A stretch of DNA of 11,380 nucleotides from Flavobacteriaceae bacterium UBA7446 (GTDB taxonomy: Bacteria > Bacteroidota > Bacteroidia > Flavobacteriales > Flavobacteriaceae). Shown here one piece after another: positions 1-6,221 of the stretch. A model generated the notes under the pieces. The model had not been told where the DNA came from. It was given only the letters and a program-made list of their open reading frames with translations, and ran no database searches. Made by a program: the position numbers and the translations under genes. The stretch covers positions 1-11,380 of the forward strand of contig DLPY01000063.1 of assembly GCA_002478685.1 (NCBI GenBank). Direction: 5' to 3'. Each line of letters opens with the position of its first letter. Position 1 is the first letter of the stretch.

Positions 1-179
1 AGCAAAATTTAAAGTCTTTTAGTGCGCCAGAGCCTGCAAGAGAAGTTAGTGTAATTTATCATAAGAAGGAGTTAAAACTACATATCATAAAGTTATTACA
101 CGAGAAAATTCGTGCTATTATTAGAGGTGCGATTGTTTATGAAGACGTAAAAATTATCAGTCCAAAGTTAAGCAAGTGA
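1..179 (+). CDS. LysR-family regulator, OxyR-like, C-terminal fragment (5' end outside window)
   Basis: The frame entering at position 3 runs to TGA at 177-179 and gives 58 residues. The segment FSAPEPAREVSVIYHKK resembles the last strand region of the effector domain in Bacteroidota OxyR-type LysR proteins, where I recall wording such as FKSPEPVREVSLV. It is followed by an amphipathic helix (LKLHIIKLLHEKIRAII) and a tail ending IISPKLSK. Proteins of this family sense peroxide through a cysteine disulfide in the effector domain and activate catalase, peroxidase and thiol-redox genes. The DNA-binding helix-turn-helix and the sensing cysteines would lie upstream and cannot be checked here. It converges on a small minus-strand CDS and overlaps it by 23 nt. 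Placement in LysR/OxyR rests on remembered family wording and is likely, not certain. Confidence 0.7.
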   Translation, partial: QNLKSFSAPEPAREVSVIYHKKELKLHIIKLLHEKIRAIIRGAIVYEDVKIISPKLSK

Positions 180-333
180 ACTGCTTTTTAGAAAGCCACG
201 TTTTCAACATTTCATATTCATATGTGCTCAATTGCATTTTTGCTTTATTAAGCTCTTTTTTGAATACTGTTGGATAGCCGTATACCTTAGAAAGTACCGT
301 CTTAAAATAAGATAGATTTAATCTGGATGACAT
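157..333 (-). CDS. small uncharacterised protein, 58 aa
   Basis: Read on the minus strand, ATG at 333-331 opens a 58-codon frame ending with TGA at 159-157. The product begins MSSRLNLSYFKTVLSKVYG and continues with FKKELNKAKMQLSTYEYEMLKTWLSKK. The composition looks like a real compact helical protein: alternating aromatic/hydrophobic and Lys/Glu residues, no rare-residue clutter. The frame stays open upstream to 399 but has no other ATG, GTG or TTG, so the ATG is the natural start. It sits 60 nt downstream of the DUF4442 gene, on the same strand, with a strong palindrome in between, and its last 23 nt overlap the OxyR-like gene. I do not recognise the family with certainty. It vaguely resembles short Bacteroidota proteins of the form YFKxVLxKV...LFxKELxKA. 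No function is proposed. Confidence 0.5.
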   Translation of the reverse strand: MSSRLNLSYFKTVLSKVYGYPTVFKKELNKAKMQLSTYEYEMLKTWLSKKQFTCLTLD

Positions 334-362
334 GTTGGGATGTTTGTCTGCGAAGTAATATG

Positions 363-390
363 TTTTTACAACACAAAAATGTTGTAAAAA
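363..390. repeat. perfect palindrome, possible operator or RNA hairpin
   Basis: TTTTTACAACA (363-373) is exactly complementary to TGTTGTAAAAA (380-390), with a 6-nt loop at 374-379. It fills the gap between the DUF4442 stop (393) and the small CDS start (333). The T runs are on the 5' side and the A runs on the 3' side of each strand. A transcript from either direction therefore lacks a U tract after the stem, so this is not a canonical intrinsic terminator. A dyad operator (core ACAAC-N8-GTTGT) or a 3'-end RNA-stabilising hairpin are alternatives. Confidence 0.6.
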
Positions 391-392
391 TG

Positions 393-842
393 TTAATTCT
401 TATGTTTAATCGACCATAAAAAGGAAAATGAACAAACCTCGTCTCCCTTCTCATCTATACCTTTTGAGTGCAGAAAAATTTGTTGTGGCCCGTGAGATAA
501 ATTTTCTATTATGTTGGCTATTTCTGCTCCTTGTAAACAGTCAAAGACAATTTTACCAACAGCCTTTTTGGAGAACGTAGCTTTGGTTTCTATAACAAGC
601 ATAGAGGCTTTGGTGTTTTTTTGGTATAAGGTACGCATAAGCAATACCCCTGTAGAAAGTTCTGCAGCCATGCCCTGAACCGCCCAAAAAATAGAATTAA
701 ACGGATTTTGATTTGCCCAGCGTAGCCGTACGCTTACTCTGCATGATTCATCAGAAATAGTGCGCACACGAACGCCCGTAAAATAAGCTGCGGGGAGTTT
801 AAATAAGGTAAATCTGTTTATTGCTGCTGCTGTGACTTTCAT
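393..842 (-). CDS. DUF4442 hotdog-fold protein, putative acyl-CoA thioesterase-like
   Basis: This 149-aa protein starts MKVTAAAINRFTLFKLPAAY. The frame is open further upstream, but that would run back through the end of trxB. The ATG at 842-840, 11 nt after the trxB stop, gives the usual DUF4442 length and N-terminus. The fold signature is a short N-terminal helix, then NPFNSIFWAVQGMAAELSTG (residues 46-65), the long hotdog helix with the conserved acidic residue E61, followed by beta-strands rich in Val/Ile/Phe to the C-terminus. Hotdog proteins of this family resemble PaaI-type acyl-CoA thioesterases, but no substrate has been fixed for DUF4442, so the activity is inferred. Tight spacing indicates co-transcription with trxB. 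No signal peptide or membrane segment is visible, so it is probably cytoplasmic. Confidence 0.85.
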   Translation of the reverse strand: MKVTAAAINRFTLFKLPAAYFTGVRVRTISDESCRVSVRLRWANQNPFNSIFWAVQGMAAELSTGVLLMRTLYQKNTKASMLVIETKATFSKKAVGKIVFDCLQGAEIANIIENLSHGPQQIFLHSKGIDEKGDEVCSFSFLWSIKHKN

Positions 843-853
843 AATTATGCAAT

Positions 854-1807
854 TTACGAAGATTCTACAGAAGCCAAATAGCGCTCTGCGTCTAAAGCTG
901 CCATACAACCTGTTCCTGCTGCTGTTACCGCTTGGCGATACTCTTTATCCTGTACGTCACCAGATGCAAATACACCAGGAAGATTAGTTTTGGTTGATTT
1001 ACCTTCGGTAATCAAATAGCCGGCATCATCCATATCAAGCTGCCCTTTAAAAATTTCAGTGTTAGGTTTGTGCCCAATAGCAATAAACAACCCCATTATG
1101 GCAATTTCTTCCTTCTCCCCTGTTTGATTGTTTATGATACGGAGACCTTCAACCACCTGATCGCCTAAAACTTCATCTATCTCAGTGTTATAGCGCAAAT
1201 CGATATTTGGTGTAGAGGTAACGCGATGCTGCATTGCTTTTGAAGCACGCATATGGTCTTTGCGTACCAACATGGTTACCTTTTTACAGATATTTGCTAA
1301 ATACGTTGCTTCTTCGGCAGCTGTATCACCACCACCCACAATTGCAACATTCTGACCTTTATAAAAAAACCCATCACAAACAGCACAAGCAGAAACACCA
1401 CCTCCACGAAGACGTTGCTCACTCGGTAAACCCAAATACTTGGCAGTGGCACCTGTTGAAATAATAATTGTATCTGCAGTAACTTCTTTGTCATTATCAA
1501 TAGTAACCCGATGTGTGCCGCCAACTTCTTTGGAAAAATCTACCGCAGTAGCCATACCAATACGTACTTCGGTACCAAAGCGTTCTGCTTGTTGTTGTAA
1601 TTGCACCATCATGGTAGGACCATCAACACCTTCTGGGTAACCCGGAAAATTATCAACTTCTGTCGTGGTTGTTAACTGACCTCCAGGCTCCATACCCGTA
1701 AAGACTACAGGTTTAAGGTCAGCGCGAGCTGCATAAATAGCCGCCGTATACCCTGCTGGACCCGACCCAATGATAAGTGTTTTGATGTGTTCAGGTTGAT
1801 TACTCAT
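854..1807 (-). CDS. trxB: thioredoxin-disulfide reductase
   Basis: This 317-aa FAD flavoprotein uses NADPH to reduce thioredoxin in the cytoplasm. The FAD-binding GSGPAG lies at residues 14-19, and GGQLTTTTEVDNFPGYPEG at about 42-60 is the usual flavin-domain signature. The redox-active CAVC is at 141-144 within ACAVCDG. The NADPH-binding GGGDTAAEE spans 158-166. The basic motif that contacts the NADPH phosphate reads VRKDHMR (181-187) in place of the common HRRDxxRA form. The C-terminal FAD motif GVFASGDVQDKEYRQAVTAA surrounds G283-D284. Length and residue order are fully typical. It is the first gene of a minus-strand unit with the DUF4442 gene 11 nt downstream. An OxyR-like gene lies nearby and trxB is a common OxyR target, but regulation here is inference. 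Confidence 0.97.
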   Translation of the reverse strand: MSNQPEHIKTLIIGSGPAGYTAAIYAARADLKPVVFTGMEPGGQLTTTTEVDNFPGYPEGVDGPTMMVQLQQQAERFGTEVRIGMATAVDFSKEVGGTHRVTIDNDKEVTADTIIISTGATAKYLGLPSEQRLRGGGVSACAVCDGFFYKGQNVAIVGGGDTAAEEATYLANICKKVTMLVRKDHMRASKAMQHRVTSTPNIDLRYNTEIDEVLGDQVVEGLRIINNQTGEKEEIAIMGLFIAIGHKPNTEIFKGQLDMDDAGYLITEGKSTKTNLPGVFASGDVQDKEYRQAVTAAGTGCMAALDAERYLASVESS

Positions 1808-1824
1808 TGTCTAACTTTTACAGT

Positions 1825-1832
1825 CAAATGTA
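1825..1832 (-). promoter_or_regulatory. candidate -7 box for trxB
   Basis: On the minus strand this reads TACATTTG, a full match to the Bacteroidota -7 consensus TAnnTTTG, 17 nt before the trxB ATG. No clear TTG/TTTG -33 element is found at the expected spacing, so activation by a regulator is possible. The implied leader is only about 12 nt. Confidence 0.45.
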
Positions 1833-1911
1833 CAGGATTAAGTGATTTACATAACCAGTTAGGTATCAAAAGTTATTATCAATATATTATCTAAAATGAT
1901 AAAAAATTAAG

Positions 1912-1942
1912 TTTGTCAGGGTAATGATATATTCTATATTTG
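1912..1942 (+). promoter_or_regulatory. promoter of the tRNA-Pro pair
   Basis: The -33 element TTTG (1912-1915) is separated by 19 nt from the -7 element TATATTTG (1935-1942), matching the Bacteroidota sigma-factor consensus TTTG-N19-TAnnTTTG exactly. It places the transcript start about 1948-1950, only a few bases before the first tRNA. This is the best-formed promoter in the window, as expected for a stable-RNA unit. Confidence 0.75.
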
Positions 1943-1954
1943 CAATCCGTTTTA

Positions 1955-2029
1955 CGGGGTGTAGCGTAGCCCGGTCATCGCGCCTGCTTTGGGAGCAGGA
2001 GGTCGCAGGTTCGAATCCTGCCACCCCGA
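1955..2029 (+). tRNA. tRNA-Pro (anticodon TGG)
   Basis: This 75-nt cloverleaf has acceptor arms CGGGGTG (1955-1961) and CACCCCG (2022-2028) with discriminator A2029. The anticodon stem CCTGC/GCAGG (1983-1987, 1995-1999) closes a 7-nt loop TTTGGGA with TGG at 1990-1992. The T arm is GCAGG/CCTGC around TTCGAAT (2005-2021). The 3' CCA is not encoded, so a CCA-adding enzyme is needed. With wobble-modified U34 it would read most proline codons. Confidence 0.96.
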
Positions 2030-2057
2030 CTAAATCAACTTTTTGGTTTTATGACCA

Positions 2058-2135
<78 letters not shown>

Positions 2136-2152
2136 TGTTTCCCTCAACAATT

Positions 2153-2188
2153 AATTCTTTTGAGAATACTATCTTTACGAAAAGAATT
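2153..2188 (+). repeat. 9-bp inverted repeat in udk leader, with competing hairpin
   Basis: AATTCTTTT (2153-2161) is perfectly complementary to AAAAGAATT (2180-2188), with an 18-nt spacer. The right arm ends 3 nt before the udk GTG start and covers the ribosome-binding position. The left arm can instead pair locally, ATTCT (2154-2158) with AGAAT (2163-2167), so two mutually exclusive structures exist. Regulation is only a possibility; AT-rich spacers produce such repeats by chance. Confidence 0.35.
2170..2177 (+). promoter_or_regulatory. weak candidate -7 box upstream of udk
   Basis: TATCTTTA matches TAnnTTTG in all but the last base and lies 14 nt before the udk GTG. No -33 TTTG is present at the right distance. 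The unit could equally be read through from the tRNA promoter. Confidence 0.25.
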
Positions 2189-2191
2189 CTA

Positions 2192-2797
2192 GTGATTATT
2201 GGGTTTTGTGGTGGAACAGGCGCAGGAAAATCAACATTAGTTGAACATATAGCCAAATTTTTAGGTGAAGAAAACACGCTAATTTTAGCACAAGACCATT
2301 ATTACAAGCACTTACCCCATCTCACATTTTATGAACGCGCTCAAATAAACTTTGACCAACCAAACTCTTTGGATTTTAACCTTATGACATCAGATCTAGG
2401 AAAATTAAAACAAGGAATCTCTATTGAGCGTCCTGTTTACTCCTTTGCAGAACACCTCCGTAAGAAAGAAACGGCTACATGTGCTCCCAAAGCATTTATT
2501 TTAGTTGAAGGTATTTTGGTTTTTGCTCATAAGCCGCTTCATTCCCTTTTTGATTATAAGGTTTATATTGAGGCGGAAAAAGAAATTCGTTTAAAACGAA
2601 GAATAGCAAGAGATGTGAGTTCCCGCGGGAGATCTGAAAAAGAAGTTCGTCAACGATTTAAAACCATATTGCACAGCATGCACAATAGGTTTGTTGCCTC
2701 AAATAAAGAAAAAGCCGATATTGTAATAACAAACAATGGGGCAATCAAAAATGCAAAAGCAGCGGTTACACAATGGATTAAAAGTGTTATTGAATGA
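2192..2797 (+). CDS. udk: uridine kinase (201 aa, GTG start)
   Basis: This P-loop kinase phosphorylates uridine and cytidine to UMP and CMP in pyrimidine salvage. The Walker A GGTGAGKST is at residues 7-15. DHYYK (35-39) contains the catalytic-loop Asp, and NFDQPNSLDF (53-62) is the nucleoside-binding stretch, normally NFDHPxAxD. RPVYSFAEHLR, the EGIL strand and the lid-like RRIARDVSSRGR follow in family order. The frame is open upstream into the tRNA-Pro gene, but no ATG or TTG lies between the tRNA end and the P-loop. GTG at 2192 is the only standard start and gives the expected MIIGFCGG N-terminus and a length near the usual 205-215. It overlaps the next gene by 4 nt (ATGA), indicating translational coupling. 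Confidence 0.93.
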   Translation: MIIGFCGGTGAGKSTLVEHIAKFLGEENTLILAQDHYYKHLPHLTFYERAQINFDQPNSLDFNLMTSDLGKLKQGISIERPVYSFAEHLRKKETATCAPKAFILVEGILVFAHKPLHSLFDYKVYIEAEKEIRLKRRIARDVSSRGRSEKEVRQRFKTILHSMHNRFVASNKEKADIVITNNGAIKNAKAAVTQWIKSVIE

Positions 2798-3105
2798 AAA
2801 AATTTCGCGAAAATCCTTGGTTTAAATTAGCAACCAACGTGTATGCGCTCATTGGGTTGTTTTTCGTTATTTGGATGGTATTTTTAGATACAAACTCTCT
2901 CCTTATTTACCTTAACCTTGAACGAAAACTCACCGCATTAGAACAACAAAAAGCAAATCTGGAACGTGATATTGCAGCTGATAAAAAAATACTTTTGCAA
3001 TTGAATGACTCCATCGGATTGGAGCGATATGCGCGAGAAAAACACAACATGAAACGAAAAAACGAAGATGTGTACCTGATTGAGTATGCGGACAGCGTTC
3101 AATAA
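2794..3105 (+). CDS. septum formation initiator family protein (DivIC/FtsB-like)
   Basis: This 103-aa bitopic membrane protein has a short basic cytoplasmic N-terminus (MKKFRENPWFK), one transmembrane helix at about residues 13-31 and an extracytoplasmic coiled coil at about 42-72 (NLERKLTALEQQKANLERDI...). It ends with the family's terminal block LERYAREKHNMKRKNEDVYLIE (76-97). DivIC/FtsB proteins pair with FtsL-type partners in the divisome that activates septal peptidoglycan synthesis. Its start lies inside the last codons of udk (ATGA overlap), a linkage common in Bacteroidota. Length and topology are typical. Whether the product is better named DivIC or FtsB cannot be settled from sequence alone, so no symbol is given. 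Confidence 0.9.
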   Translation: MKKFRENPWFKLATNVYALIGLFFVIWMVFLDTNSLLIYLNLERKLTALEQQKANLERDIAADKKILLQLNDSIGLERYAREKHNMKRKNEDVYLIEYADSVQ

Positions 3106-3119
3106 ATTTAATATACAAT

Positions 3120-3995
3120 ATGAAATACACAGAACAAATGCTTCGAGAGGATGCACTTAGTGGCAAGGTGATTGTCGTCACAGGTGGTGGCAGTGGATTA
3201 GGAAAATCCATGACTCGTTATTTTTTACAGCTTGGCGCAAAAGTGGCCATTACTTCCAGAAATATAGAAAAACTAGAAGGAACTGCTTTCGAACTTTCGG
3301 AAGAAACAGGCGGCACATGCTTTGCTGTTTCCTGCGATGTGCGAAACATCGAGGAAGTGGAAGCCATGCATGCGCAAGTGATAGAGAAACTTGGTCCAGT
3401 AGATGTTTTGGTAAACAACGCGGCAGGGAACTTTATTGCGCCCACAGAACGATTGTCTTCAAATGCCTTTGATACCATTTTGGATATCGTGCTCAAAGGA
3501 ACCAAAAACTGTACCCTAACATTTGGCAAACATTGGATTAAAACAAAACAGAAAAGTACTAATGTCCTAAACGTAGTTACCACTTATGCATACACCGGCT
3601 CTGGTTATGTAGTACCATCTGCTTGTGCGAAGGCGGGCGTACTTGCCATGACTCGTTCTTTGGCGGTGGAGTGGGCAAAATACGGCATGCGATTTAATGC
3701 AGTTGCGCCTGGTCCTTTCCCTACCAAAGGGGCTTGGGACAGACTTTTACCTGCACCAATAAAGAAAAAATTCGATCCAAAAAAGCGTATTCCATTAGGG
3801 CGTGTAGGCGAACATCAAGAGCTAGCAAATTTAACTGCTTATATGATTTCTGATTTTGGTGCGTATCTCAATGGGGAAGTAATTACTCTTGATGGAGGCG
3901 AGTGGCTTAAGGGTGCTGGACAATTTAATAATCTTGAGCAAGTTTCTAAAACTATGTGGGACGTATTGGAAATGGCAATTCGCAAAAAAAAATAG
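3120..3995 (+). CDS. short-chain reductase, probable 2,4-dienoyl-CoA reductase (NADPH)
   Basis: This 291-aa SDR protein has the cofactor motif TGGGSGLG at residues 21-28, NNAAGNF at 99-105 and the closing strand GEVITLDGGEWL near 252-263. The usual SDR YxxxK is absent where a plain search would look: that site reads SACAK (167-171). Aligned from memory to human mitochondrial DECR1, the wording GSGYVVPSACAKAG and KYGMRFNAVAPGP is very close. The DECR catalytic set N148, Y199, S210, K214 maps to N104, Y156, S167 and K171, with the same Tyr-Lys spacing of 15. It would reduce 2,4-dienoyl-CoA thioesters so that polyunsaturated fatty acids can enter beta-oxidation. It follows the DivIC-like gene by 14 nt and is probably in the same transcript. 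It ends at an A9 run coding Lys-Lys-Lys just before the stop. Confidence 0.85.
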   Translation: MKYTEQMLREDALSGKVIVVTGGGSGLGKSMTRYFLQLGAKVAITSRNIEKLEGTAFELSEETGGTCFAVSCDVRNIEEVEAMHAQVIEKLGPVDVLVNNAAGNFIAPTERLSSNAFDTILDIVLKGTKNCTLTFGKHWIKTKQKSTNVLNVVTTYAYTGSGYVVPSACAKAGVLAMTRSLAVEWAKYGMRFNAVAPGPFPTKGAWDRLLPAPIKKKFDPKKRIPLGRVGEHQELANLTAYMISDFGAYLNGEVITLDGGEWLKGAGQFNNLEQVSKTMWDVLEMAIRKKK

Positions 3996-4005
3996 TTAAC
4001 AAAAA

Positions 4006-4040
4006 TTTGATTCTCAAACAGCATATAAATGCTATTTTTA
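4006..4040 (+). promoter_or_regulatory. gap before parA: candidate promoter overlapping a weak terminator hairpin
   Basis: TTTG (4006-4009) and TATTTTTA (4033-4040) are spaced by 23 nt and resemble the -33/-7 pair imperfectly (last base A, long spacer). In the same place AGCAT (4020-4024) pairs with ATGCT (4029-4033) around an ATAA loop and is followed by ATTTTT, a weak intrinsic-terminator shape for the upstream reductase unit. Only 61 nt separate the two genes. Confidence 0.3.
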
Positions 4041-4056
4041 CACTTTACAACAAACC

Positions 4057-4821
4057 ATGGGCAAAATCATAGCTGTAGCAAATCAAAAAGGCGGAGTAGG
4101 AAAAACCACTACATCTGTAAACCTTGCTGCTTGTTTGGGCGTATTAGAAAAAAAAGTACTATTGGTTGATGCTGATCCTCAGGCAAATGCCACATCAGGG
4201 TTAGGGATTGAAGTAGATCAAGTAAAAAAAGGGTCCTATCAAGTACTTGAGCATACACTTCCTGCAAAAGACACCATCGTAAGTACAAATTCACCTAATT
4301 TAGACTTGATTCCTGCACACATTGATTTGGTTGCTATCGAAATTGAATTGGTGGATAAGCCCAACAGAGAATATATGCTTCGCAATGCCATTGAAGGTTT
4401 AAAAGATGCATATGACTATATTTTTATTGATTGTGCACCATCATTAGGGCTGATAACATTAAATGCACTCACTGCTGCCGACTCGGTCATTATCCCTATT
4501 CAATGCGAATATTTTGCGCTCGAAGGCTTGGGAAAGCTTCTAAACACAATTAAAAGTGTGCAAAAAATTCATAACCCATCTTTAGGGATTGAGGGCATGC
4601 TCTTAACAATGTATGACTCACGTTTACGTCTGTCAAACCAAGTAGTTGACGAAGTAAAAAAGCATTTTAATAACATGGTATTTAACACCATCATTCAACG
4701 AAACGTAAAAATTAGCGAAGCGCCTAGTTATGGAGAAACTATTGTTGACTACGATGCGTCCAGTAAAGGAGCATCCAGTTATTTAAAACTCGCGCAAGAG
4801 ATTGTTACTAAAAACAAATAA
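4057..4821 (+). CDS. parA: chromosome-partitioning ATPase ParA/Soj
   Basis: This 254-aa Walker-type partition ATPase dimerises on ATP, coats the nucleoid and drives ParB-bound origins apart. The deviant Walker A KGGVGKTT occupies residues 11-18, with the signature Lys at 11. The A' motif VDADPQANAT lies at 37-46, and Walker B YIFIDCAPS at 121-129 carries D125. The length and lack of an N-terminal DNA-binding extension are those of chromosomal Soj-type ParA, not plasmid type Ia ParA. It is the first gene of the block ending with wbqC, and parB starts 2 nt after its stop. The ATG at 4057 gives the canonical MGKIIAVANQKGG start. Confidence 0.96.
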   Translation: MGKIIAVANQKGGVGKTTTSVNLAACLGVLEKKVLLVDADPQANATSGLGIEVDQVKKGSYQVLEHTLPAKDTIVSTNSPNLDLIPAHIDLVAIEIELVDKPNREYMLRNAIEGLKDAYDYIFIDCAPSLGLITLNALTAADSVIIPIQCEYFALEGLGKLLNTIKSVQKIHNPSLGIEGMLLTMYDSRLRLSNQVVDEVKKHFNNMVFNTIIQRNVKISEAPSYGETIVDYDASSKGASSYLKLAQEIVTKNK

Positions 4822-4823
4822 TT

Positions 4824-5678
4824 ATGGCAAAAGCACAAAAACGTCAAGCCATGGGACGCGGCTTATCAGCACTACTACCAACAGAAGAAAACCTTGGAAA
4901 AGGGAAGGTTGAAGGACGTGTGTTAGAAGTGCCGCTAAGTCAAATTGAAACAAATCCTTTTCAGCCTAGAACACAATTCAATCCAGAAACGTTGGATGAA
5001 CTCGCTTCTTCTATAGCAGCATTGGGTGTTATTCAGCCCATAACAGTTCGTAGGATGGGACCGGAAAGCTATCAGTTAGTTTCAGGAGAGCGTCGCTTTC
5101 GAGCGTCACTTTCGTTAAATCTCGATACTATACCTGCGTTTGTTCGTATTGCAAATGATAAAGAGTCACTTGAAATGGCGTTGGTTGAAAATATTCAGCG
5201 AGATGATTTAGACCCCATTGAAATTGCCTTAAGCTACGACAGACTTATTAACGAAATCCACTTAACACAAGAGGAAATGAGTAAACGTGTGGGAAAAAAA
5301 CGTTCCACCGTTACCAATTATTTGCGTTTGCTAAACCTTGATCCTATTATTCAATCGGGTATCCGTGATGGCTTTATTAGCATGGGGCATGGACGTGCAT
5401 TACTAGCGATTGAAAATTCAAAAGAACAACTGAATTTGTACAAAAAAGTTGTGGCTACTGGCATGTCTGTTCGTGAAACCGAACAGGCCGTTAAGCCCAA
5501 AAAAACAATCCCTTTTGCAGCAATTGAAGACTACACCGCAAAACATATTGACGCATTAAGTGACTTTTTTGGAGCTACAGTGCAGACTACTGTTGATAAA
5601 AACGGTGGTGGTAAAATCATTATTTCATTTGGCTCTGAAAAGGAATTTCAAACAATTCGAAAAAAGCTAACTTCGTGA
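4824..5678 (+). CDS. parB: chromosome-partitioning protein ParB
   Basis: This 284-aa ParB/Spo0J protein binds parS sites, loads as a CTP-dependent clamp and stimulates ParA. The N-terminal ParA-stimulating tail is basic (KRQAMGRGLSALLP, 6-19). The ParB/Srx domain begins VPLSQIETNPFQPR (36-49) and includes the CTP-binding motifs GERRFRA (88-94) and ENIQRDDLDPIE (122-133). The helix-turn-helix lies around 147-170 (LTQEEMSKRVGKKRSTVTNYLRLL), followed by GHGRALLAI. The C-terminal dimerisation segment is at about 225-284. It overlaps the next gene by 4 nt (GTGA). No parS-like GTTTCACGTGAAAC site is seen in this window, so the binding sites must lie elsewhere. Confidence 0.96.
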   Translation: MAKAQKRQAMGRGLSALLPTEENLGKGKVEGRVLEVPLSQIETNPFQPRTQFNPETLDELASSIAALGVIQPITVRRMGPESYQLVSGERRFRASLSLNLDTIPAFVRIANDKESLEMALVENIQRDDLDPIEIALSYDRLINEIHLTQEEMSKRVGKKRSTVTNYLRLLNLDPIIQSGIRDGFISMGHGRALLAIENSKEQLNLYKKVVATGMSVRETEQAVKPKKTIPFAAIEDYTAKHIDALSDFFGATVQTTVDKNGGGKIIISFGSEKEFQTIRKKLTS

Positions 5679-6220
5679 AACCTTTTGCTTTTGTGTGGCT
5701 TTTGATTTTTAGTTATGGCCTTTGCTTCGCCCAGCAAATTGTGGCAGATGATGTCCAAAAAAGTGAAAATGAAGACCCATTAAGACCTGCTAGGGCTGCC
5801 TTTTACTCTGCTGTTTTACCAGGTTTGGGCCAGGCTTACAACAAACGCTATTGGAAAATCCCCCTTGTGTACGGTTCCATAGGTGCATCTATTTATACGT
5901 ACGACAGAAACCAAAAAAATTTCATGCGTTATCGCAACGCCTATAAAAGGCGGATTGCTGGATACAACGACGATGAATTTCAAGGACTTATTGTAGATAC
6001 AAACCGACTAATAGATGGACAGGATTTTTACAAGCGAAATCGTGATCGATCGATGCTTTTTATTTTGGGATTTTATTTTTTAAATATTTTAGATGCCAAT
6101 ATCGATGCGCATCTAAAACAATATAACGTAAACAGCGACTTAAGCTTTAAACCCTATTTTGATGTTGTACCAACAAATGCCATTCCAATAGCTGGAATGC
6201 AAGTCGCACTAACTTTTTAG
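5675..6220 (+). CDS. DUF5683 family exported/membrane protein
   Basis: This 181-aa protein starts with GTG inside the parB stop (GTGA, 5675-5678). Residues 1-19 form a Sec signal peptide: short basic start, hydrophobic core, and CFA followed by QQ, a good signal-peptidase I site. C17 is preceded by YGL, so it is not a convincing lipobox. The mature part has the family block PARAAFYSAVLPGLGQAYNKRYWKIPLVYG (38-67), whose hydrophobic, glycine-rich segment may insert in a membrane. A second hydrophobic stretch MLFILGFYFLNILDANIDAHL lies near 127-147, with a short beta-rich tail. The family is Bacteroidota-specific to my knowledge and its function is unknown. Its fixed place between parB and dapB suggests a cell-envelope role, which is inference. 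Confidence 0.85.
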   Translation: MKPFAFVWLLIFSYGLCFAQQIVADDVQKSENEDPLRPARAAFYSAVLPGLGQAYNKRYWKIPLVYGSIGASIYTYDRNQKNFMRYRNAYKRRIAGYNDDEFQGLIVDTNRLIDGQDFYKRNRDRSMLFILGFYFLNILDANIDAHLKQYNVNSDLSFKPYFDVVPTNAIPIAGMQVALTF

Positions 6221-6221
6221 T

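Noticed and set aside
363..390. Bidirectional intrinsic terminator
   Set aside because: The U tract would have to follow the stem; here both strands have T first and A last, so the canonical form is not met.
843..908. N-terminal extension of the DUF4442 protein
   Set aside because: The added 22 residues overlap the trxB 3' end and are Arg/Cys/Phe-rich, unlike DUF4442; ATG at 842 is better.
3984..3992. A9 run at the end of the reductase gene as a second slippage site
   Set aside because: It encodes the last Lys residues directly before the stop, so slippage would alter only the extreme C-terminus; it mainly shows that long A runs are not unique here.
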